Source of the DNA: Neonectria sp. B-13
Lineage: Eukaryota; Ascomycota; Sordariomycetes; Hypocreales; Nectriaceae
Assembly: GCA_002682825.1 (NCBI GenBank)
Contig: NOKP01000001.1
Span: 2,134,464 to 2,198,463, forward strand
Direction: 5' to 3'
DNA length: 64,000 bases
The first letter of the stretch is position 1. The number at the start of each line of letters is the position of its first letter. The notes beneath the pieces were generated by a model, which worked only from the letters and a program-made list of their open reading frames with translations, searched no databases and was not told the origin of the DNA. Positions 58,695 through 64,000 of the stretch are shown in pieces. A program made the translations under genes and the position numbers.

Positions 58695-60104
58695 ATGCGT
58701 CGTGCTATTTCAGTGACACTGGGCTCCGTGGCTTTGCTTGCAACAGCAGGCGTCATTGGAGTCCTCGTTGTTCTTGCCCTGAACATTCCTCAGGCCAGTG
58801 GGCGGGTATCCGGACAGGTGTCTGTCGCTGTCGAGGCCATCGTCTTCGTAACCTTGGTTTGGCTTCTTGCAACCTATGCTTTTACTTCGGTGCGATATTG
58901 GTCCAAACGATGTCTCGGCGTCGACCAAGGCCTCTGCCTGTTGGCAATCACCTTTGCTACCGTCGCGGCCGTGGCTACTCTCGTTCAGCTCGGCAAGGCA
59001 ACCGTGGAGAGTGATGACAATATCCTGGGTGCCAACAAGAATAGCTTCATCGTGGGCTCTTCGATTACCCTCGGGTTCTCCTTTGCTTCCCAGATTACTT
59101 TCCTTTTGTTTCACTTTCTTCGTACTCGGTCCTCTAACCAGGCCCAGTCCCTTCACTCACTCGAGGAAGAGCGGAAAGCACCGACCCATCGAGTCAAGAC
59201 CATCCGGTACAGCCAAACCTCTCCTGACACGGACATGGCGACCCGGTTGAACTCGTTGAGTTCCCAGGCTCCGTCATCTTTCGGTGGACGATCGAGGTCC
59301 GGCACCATGACCTCCATCAAGTCGTCACTCTCATACGCGATTCGACCAGTTACTTCTAAGACTCAGCTTTTGTCGGCCAGGGAATCGCGACGACCAGCCT
59401 CGATGGACTCTTACGCTCAACGAACCAGCGGCGAGGACGCCTTTGATACGTGGGACACGTCGTCTGTTGATACCCAGAACCGTCAGGTGGTCTTGGAAGT
59501 TTCAACCCCTCCGCAGACTCAGGGCAGATTTCTCGAGACGATTCCCGGAAGCCCGACAGTGAGCCGGACTCCCAGCCCCAATATCAGCATGATGCCCTTC
59601 GAGCCCCCTCGTATCCGGCCACGGAGTCGCAGCTACAGCCCCGCGCCCTTGAGACGAGAGCACTCGAGCCCCGTCCCGCAGCCGCCGCCTTCGATGGCCG
59701 AGCTACACATTCACCCCCTGTTCCGATCTAGCTCGCCCGATCCACCTCCAATTTCGACGCCAGGGACTGTGGTGACGGCATCGCCAAATGCAGGACAGGT
59801 TATCACGCATCGGCAGAGCGTTCGATCACTGAACCAAACGCGTGTGTCGAGTAATCCGGTGTTCTCGAGCCCCCTCAGCACCCGCGATAGCACGCCACAT
59901 GATGAGCGGAGCAGTATTGCGGAGGAAGGCACAGATACGGAGACCGTGACGGACCCGACACCGACACCATCGGAGCGAACAATGACGCCCCCGATTCCGG
60001 AGTGGGTTATGGGTGCTGGCACTCGGTCGAGTTGGACGGGATACAACAGCCGTAAGGTCAAGGTTGAGGACGAAGAGAGCACTGAGGAGAAGCAGCAGCA
60101 GTGA
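58695..60104 (+). CDS. Four-transmembrane fungal protein with long Ser/Pro-rich tail
   Basis: Single exon, 469 residues. I do not recognise a named family. Seen: four hydrophobic helices at about 5-30 (VTLGSVALLATAGVIGVLVVLAL), 45-68 (AVEAIVFVTLVWLLATYAF), 78-100 (LCLLAITFATVAAVATLVQL) and 115-140 (FIVGSSITLGFSFASQITFLLF), resembling a MARVEL-like bundle, then a cytosolic tail of about 320 residues rich in Ser, Thr, Pro and Arg, with many SP/TP sites (SPNISMM, SRSYSPAP) suited to kinase regulation, and a charged end EEKQQQ. The ATG at 58695 is the first in frame and directly precedes helix 1. The leader contains at least one short upstream frame at 58516-58557, which could dampen translation. 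A role in membrane organisation is only a guess from topology. Confidence 0.8.
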   Translation: MRRAISVTLGSVALLATAGVIGVLVVLALNIPQASGRVSGQVSVAVEAIVFVTLVWLLATYAFTSVRYWSKRCLGVDQGLCLLAITFATVAAVATLVQLGKATVESDDNILGANKNSFIVGSSITLGFSFASQITFLLFHFLRTRSSNQAQSLHSLEEERKAPTHRVKTIRYSQTSPDTDMATRLNSLSSQAPSSFGGRSRSGTMTSIKSSLSYAIRPVTSKTQLLSARESRRPASMDSYAQRTSGEDAFDTWDTSSVDTQNRQVVLEVSTPPQTQGRFLETIPGSPTVSRTPSPNISMMPFEPPRIRPRSRSYSPAPLRREHSSPVPQPPPSMAELHIHPLFRSSSPDPPPISTPGTVVTASPNAGQVITHRQSVRSLNQTRVSSNPVFSSPLSTRDSTPHDERSSIAEEGTDTETVTDPTPTPSERTMTPPIPEWVMGAGTRSSWTGYNSRKVKVEDEESTEEKQQQ

Positions 60105-61454
60105 AAGATGAATGGGGGGATAGTAACGACTTTTTGATGCGGGTATGAAGATATCCAGCAGGCAGGACCATGACTTGGACTTGGACTGGCGATATGGCCA
60201 GTCACTCACCTCTCCGCTTTGTCTCGGGGGGACACTACTTTTCTTTTTTCTTTTCTTTTGGATATTGACTATTGGGTTATGGGGGACTACACCCAGGGGT
60301 TCGGTTTGGCGGGTGATACCAGATGGAAAACTCAGCGAGGCGTTATTATGATTAAGGCCAGTCTTCGTGCCTGAAGCAGGAGGGATATGACGACAATGAA
60401 ATACGGTAGATAGACAAAAAGGTTAGACTCGAGAACAATGAAACAATGTAAAATAAAAAAGAGTCAAGGACAGTGGAGAGTGATGGTGTGTAGGCTTCGT
60501 GTGTGAAGTCTGTCAATTGCGGTGCAGTGATTGAGTGACGACAGTCTTCTCAACCGAGATGCAACAGCTGGCAGCTGCCATGAAGACCTCGGTTGATGCA
60601 GGGCGCCGAAACGGGGTGAATGACGAAGGGATTTGCGTGCCTAAAGATGCGGTACCGATGCGGTACAGTAGCAGCTCTAGGCCGTTAGTGTCATCGAAGG
60701 TTCCCACTTGCTGCACTGTGATGCGATGCGTTGGTGAGGTCAGCCCGGGTGAGGTGAGTGAGGTGAGGCGATGCAACGGGAGGGTTGGAGCGTTGGAGCG
60801 TTCACCAGGCACCAGAGCGACGCGCGCACCGCCACTTGGCTTGGCCTGGACTGGGGAGTTGCTTTGCAGCCTTGGAGTGGCTGAACCAAACAAAAACGGG
60901 CGGATGTCCCAGGCGGGCTAAGCTTGGTAATTATTAGCCTCTTCTCGACAGACCCGAGCAGAACCCCATCCAGTGAAGAATTGGGCAGACTGCGTCCATT
61001 GCCTTGCCCCACCCCGCCTTCCTTCCTTCCCTGCCCGCTTGCCGCTGGCCGCTGGCCGCTGCCCGCGTTGGCAGGCAGCTTCACTGACGACGGGACCCAG
61101 CCCCGGCTCTTCCTGGCGCCGTCGCCCCGTGCCCCGTCGCCCGTTGCCCGTTGCCTGTGGCTTAGGCTCTCGAACGTCAAAAGCAGCATCACCTAGTCTA
61201 CCTGGACTTGAATCTCTACTCTCCGCCGCCGCCTCCGTCTCCGTCTCTCTCCACCCAAGTCACCTCTTTCAACCTTCTCTCTCCTCCTCCTCCTCCTCCT
61301 CCTCCGCCTGCTCTTCTTCCTCCCTCGTCGCCGATTCCATCGCCTCGACCCTCTCCAGCTGCAGCTGCCTCCACCGAACCACGGCCGCTGTGCTCTCTGT
61401 GTCAACTGCTCTGCTCACCACGCCCCCCCGCTTCGCAGACTCTTTTCGCCCATC
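60105..61454. other. Spacer upstream of rad23
   Basis: About 1.35 kb. The left part is the 3' region of the four-TM gene with an A-rich TAAAATAAAAAAG patch at 60449-60461. The right part is the rad23 promoter and leader, very rich in CT, including a CTC trinucleotide run at 61278-61303. No gene seen. Confidence 0.6.
61278..61303 (+). repeat. CTC trinucleotide run in the rad23 leader
   Basis: About eight CTC/CCT units within a longer pyrimidine-rich stretch just upstream of the rad23 start. Pyrimidine-rich leaders are common near transcription starts of highly expressed filamentous-fungal genes. Confidence 0.7.
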
Positions 61455-63095
61455 ATGAAGGTCACTTTCAAAGTGCGTCACCACCCGCGCCCTCCCCTCA
61501 TGGCTCCATCCTCCTCTCTGCCTCTATTATTCCTGCCTCGCTACCTGCGCTGGAACTCTCGCAAATCAACCCATTTTCTGACAGCTTCGTCCCCGCTCTC
61601 TAGGATCTCAAGCAGCAAAAGTTCACGCTCGACGTCGAAGCCACCGAGCTGGTATGCACACCCCGCGCCATCCTCCCCCGCCACCTTCACGAGCTCCCCC
61701 GACTGACGACTCCCCCAACAGATCTCCGCTGTCAAGGAAAAGATTTCCGCCGAGAAAGGCTGGGATCCCAAGCTGCAGAAGCTCATCTACTCTGGTAATT
61801 CTACATTCGCCATTATTCGCCTGCCATCTAGCCCGCTGACCTTGATATCAGGCAAAATCTTGAAGGATGATGAGACTGTCGGCTCCTACAACATCGAGGA
61901 GAAGGGCTTCGTTGTCTGCATGGTGAACAAGGTGCGCCCCTCAGCTTGCCAACTGCCTCTCTATCCCCTTCTTCCTCCTGCTGACGTCTCCCTCTTGCTA
62001 GCCCAAGGGAAAGCCTGTCGTCGCCCCGTCCGCCGAGTCCTCTGCCGCTCCCCCAGCGACGCCTGCTCAACCCGTCGCCAGCACCCCAGCTGTTCCCGCC
62101 GCCCCTACGCAGTCCTCTTCGCATCAATCCGCTGTTCCCGCGACGCCTACTCCCCAGCGTTCTGGCGACACTGCGTCTGGCGCTCCTGGCAACGATGCAT
62201 CGACTCTGGCTATGGGCACCGCGCGCACAGAGGCCATTGCTAACATGGAGGCCATGGGCTTCGAGAAGCCTGCGATTGAGGCTGCCATGCGCGCCGCCTT
62301 CAACAACCCTGACCGCGCTGTTGAATACCTCTTGAATGTAGGTTTCCAGAGACGACTTCCAGGCGACGACGCAATGCAATTGCTAACATTCACTGTTCAG
62401 GGCATCCCCGACAACATCCAGCAGGAGCAGCAACAAGCACGACAGGCTGCTGCCGCCGCCCCTAGTTCTGGTGCTCAACCCCCTGCCGCTGCCGCCGCCC
62501 CTACCCAGGGCGGTAACGACGGCGGTAACGTGAACCTATTTGATCTTGCTGCTCAGCATGGTGGTTCTGCCCGAGGAGGAAGTGGCAACAGTCCGGATGC
62601 CGCTGCTGCTGCCGCCGCCGCCGCTGCCGCCGCCGCCGGCGGTCAGGGTGGTGACCTGGGCAACTTGGACTTCCTACGACACAATGCTCAGTTCCAGCAG
62701 CTGCGCCAAGTCGTTCAACAACAGCCCCAGATGCTAGAGCCCATCCTCCAACAGCTTGGCGCCGGAAACCCTCAGCTGGCCCAGCTCATTGCGTCAAACC
62801 CGGACCAATTCCTTCAGCTTCTTGGCGAGGATGCCGGTGACGACGACACTCCCCTACCCCCTGGTGCTCAGGCTATCTCTGTCACCGAGGAAGAGCGCGA
62901 TGCCATCGAGCGAGTAAGGATCCCTCAGCTCCCCCATCCGTGAACTCAATTACTAACTACCGTTAGCTATGCCGACTAGGCTTCGACCGCGACCAGGCTA
63001 TTCAGGCCTACTTTGCCTGTGATAAGAACGAAGAACTCGCAGCCAACTTCCTCTTTGACCAACCAGAGGACGACGAACCCGCCCCCGGAAACTAA
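61455..63095 (+). CDS. rad23: Ubiquitin receptor and DNA-repair protein Rad23
   Basis: Rad23 shuttles ubiquitylated proteins to the proteasome and stabilises the Rad4/XPC damage-recognition factor in nucleotide excision repair. Seven exons (61455-61472, 61604-61651, 61722-61794, 61852-61931, 62002-62337, 62401-62913, 62967-63095) give 398 residues, the family length. Seen: an N-terminal ubiquitin-like domain ([18 protein letters not shown] ... [17 protein letters not shown]); an Ala/Pro/Ser linker; UBA1 ([20 protein letters not shown] ... AVEYLLN); an Ala-rich run; the XPC/Rad4-binding domain ([35 protein letters not shown]); and UBA2 ([20 protein letters not shown]). Four introns interrupt the ubiquitin-like domain and its boundary. 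Intact. It converges on bdp1. Confidence 0.97.
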
Positions 63096-63552
63096 AGGGG
63101 GGCTTGGGATCGCTGTGCCAGACAGTGCTTGTTACGATTATGACCGGAGGGAAGGGGACATATCAGGCCTTCGCCAAAGTAATATGGTTGCCGGACAACA
63201 GTCTGGCTTGGAGATAGCGTGGTCTGGTTGTTACAAAGACGCCTCCCAAGTTGAGATGTCTCGACGCGACGGCGCCGCCCTATCACGGAGGAGATCTACA
63301 TGCCATGATGTGCGAGGGCAAGGTAGTACAATCGACGAGATTGACGAATTCAAAAATTAAGAACACATGCCTCAGTGCACCCTCCTGGGTAAATTGTTCG
63401 TGTCCATGTTCTCCCCGAAAGATAGATTGAGTCCTACCATCAATAACAGGGTTGATTCCTATTCCATACAGAAAAAAACCCAATGGGTATCATGCCATTC
63501 CCCTTTGCGCCGTTCTATTGTTTTCCACGTCCCGATCCGCAATGCCTAGACC
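63096..63552. other. Convergent spacer between rad23 and bdp1
   Basis: 457 bp between two stop codons, holding both 3' ends. No gene or RNA recognised. Confidence 0.6.
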
Positions 63553-64000
63553 TCAAGACTCCGCGGCGATAGGCTCTCCATTCATACCGTAAATGACCTT
63601 CTGTTTGCCTCTCTTCCCCTTCTTCTTCTTTGCAACATCATCCTCATCCTCCGCAAATAGCTCCTCACGCTTCTTCCGCATGATCTCGGCTTGTTCATCA
63701 ATGACACGCTGCTGCGAGGCCTCAAAGTCCTCCTGCCTCTTGCGCTGCTCAGCCTCGATGGACTCGACGGGCTCAAATTCAGAGCCAGTGAAAGCCTTGT
63801 ACTCGTCAATATTGATCTTGATAGTCTTCTCGCCGATGAGGGCGGCGTCGACTAGACGGGGGCAGTGGCGCTCCTCGCGATTGAACTTGAGCTTGATGTT
63901 GCGTCGTTGCTTGCCGGGGAACATCTTAGAGATAATCTCAAAGTCGGTGCCAAACATGCGGAGGCCGCGGTAGAAGAGCTCCGTCTCCGAGTCAGACCAA
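63553..64000 (-). CDS. bdp1: TFIIIB subunit Bdp1 (B''), C-terminal part, truncated by window edge
   Basis: Bdp1 joins TBP and Brf1 in TFIIIB and is needed for RNA polymerase III initiation at tRNA and 5S genes. The visible 148 codons start inside the SANT domain (WSDSETELFYRGLRMFGTDF, MFPGKQRRNIKLKFNREE), the most conserved part of Bdp1, and continue with a short linker (RLVDAALIGEKTIKINIDEY) and a charged, lysine-rich tail (EIMRKKREELFAEDEDD, KKKKGKRGKQK) to the TGA at 63553-63555. Upstream exons and the N terminus lie beyond position 64000, so length and introns cannot be judged. Confidence 0.93.
   Translation of the reverse strand, partial: WSDSETELFYRGLRMFGTDFEIISKMFPGKQRRNIKLKFNREERHCPRLVDAALIGEKTIKINIDEYKAFTGSEFEPVESIEAEQRKRQEDFEASQQRVIDEQAEIMRKKREELFAEDEDDVAKKKKGKRGKQKVIYGMNGEPIAAES

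Overview
The window looks like nuclear chromosome sequence from a filamentous ascomycete (Pezizomycotina, probably Sordariomycetes; order not decidable without searches). Seen directly: moderately GC-rich DNA; genes split by many short introns (about 45-80 nt, GTRNGT donors, CTRAC-like branch sites, YAG or occasional AAG/GAG acceptors); monocistronic genes on both strands; long gene-free spacers. No operons, prophage, insertion sequences, CRISPR arrays, rRNA or convincing tRNA genes were found. All exon joins below were made by eye and checked for frame.

Layout. 1-3459 (-): N-terminal 1078 codons of the TBP-removing ATPase Mot1, cut by the window edge. 6915-10697 (+): cohesin subunit Smc3, complete. 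11454-13623 (+): a PARN/CAF1-type poly(A)-ribonuclease homologue that has lost catalytic acids and carries an in-frame stop. 13734-14919 (-): mitochondrial ribosomal protein mL46. 16105-18362 (-): a RING+PHD protein of the Asr1/PHRF1 type. 21770-22414 (-): ribosomal protein eL43. 23211-24732 (+): saccharopine-dehydrogenase-like oxidoreductase. 25382-27086 (+): Rmd1/Rmd8 (DUF155) membrane protein. 27452-28571 (-): HMG-box protein resembling an INO80 subunit. 29627-31667 (+): CCT theta chaperonin subunit. 32638-36376 (-): RING-PH-vWA scaffold of the Ste5/Far1 type. 45420-46289 (-): U3 snoRNA-associated Utp16-like protein. 46777-47883 (+): unknown, probably mitochondrial, TPR-like protein. 47966-49904 (-): (6-4) photolyase/cryptochrome. 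50568-51645 (+): secreted-ectodomain, single-pass membrane protein interrupted by an in-frame TGA. 58695-60104 (+): four-TM fungal protein. 61455-63095 (+): Rad23. 63553-64000 (-): C-terminal part of TFIIIB subunit Bdp1, cut by the right edge.

Most genes are conserved housekeeping functions (transcription, cohesion, ribosome biogenesis, protein folding, proteasome shuttling, DNA repair) and do not form one pathway. Two long gene-poor stretches stand out: about 9 kb upstream of the Ste5/Far1-like gene and about 7 kb between the membrane protein and the four-TM gene. I do not see a new multi-gene system. The most unusual items are the degenerate PARN-like gene, the two in-frame stops (12268 and 50679), the 43-residue tandem duplication with Tyr-Ser-Pro motifs in the RING/PHD protein, and a nearly perfect 14-bp-stem hairpin in the large spacer.
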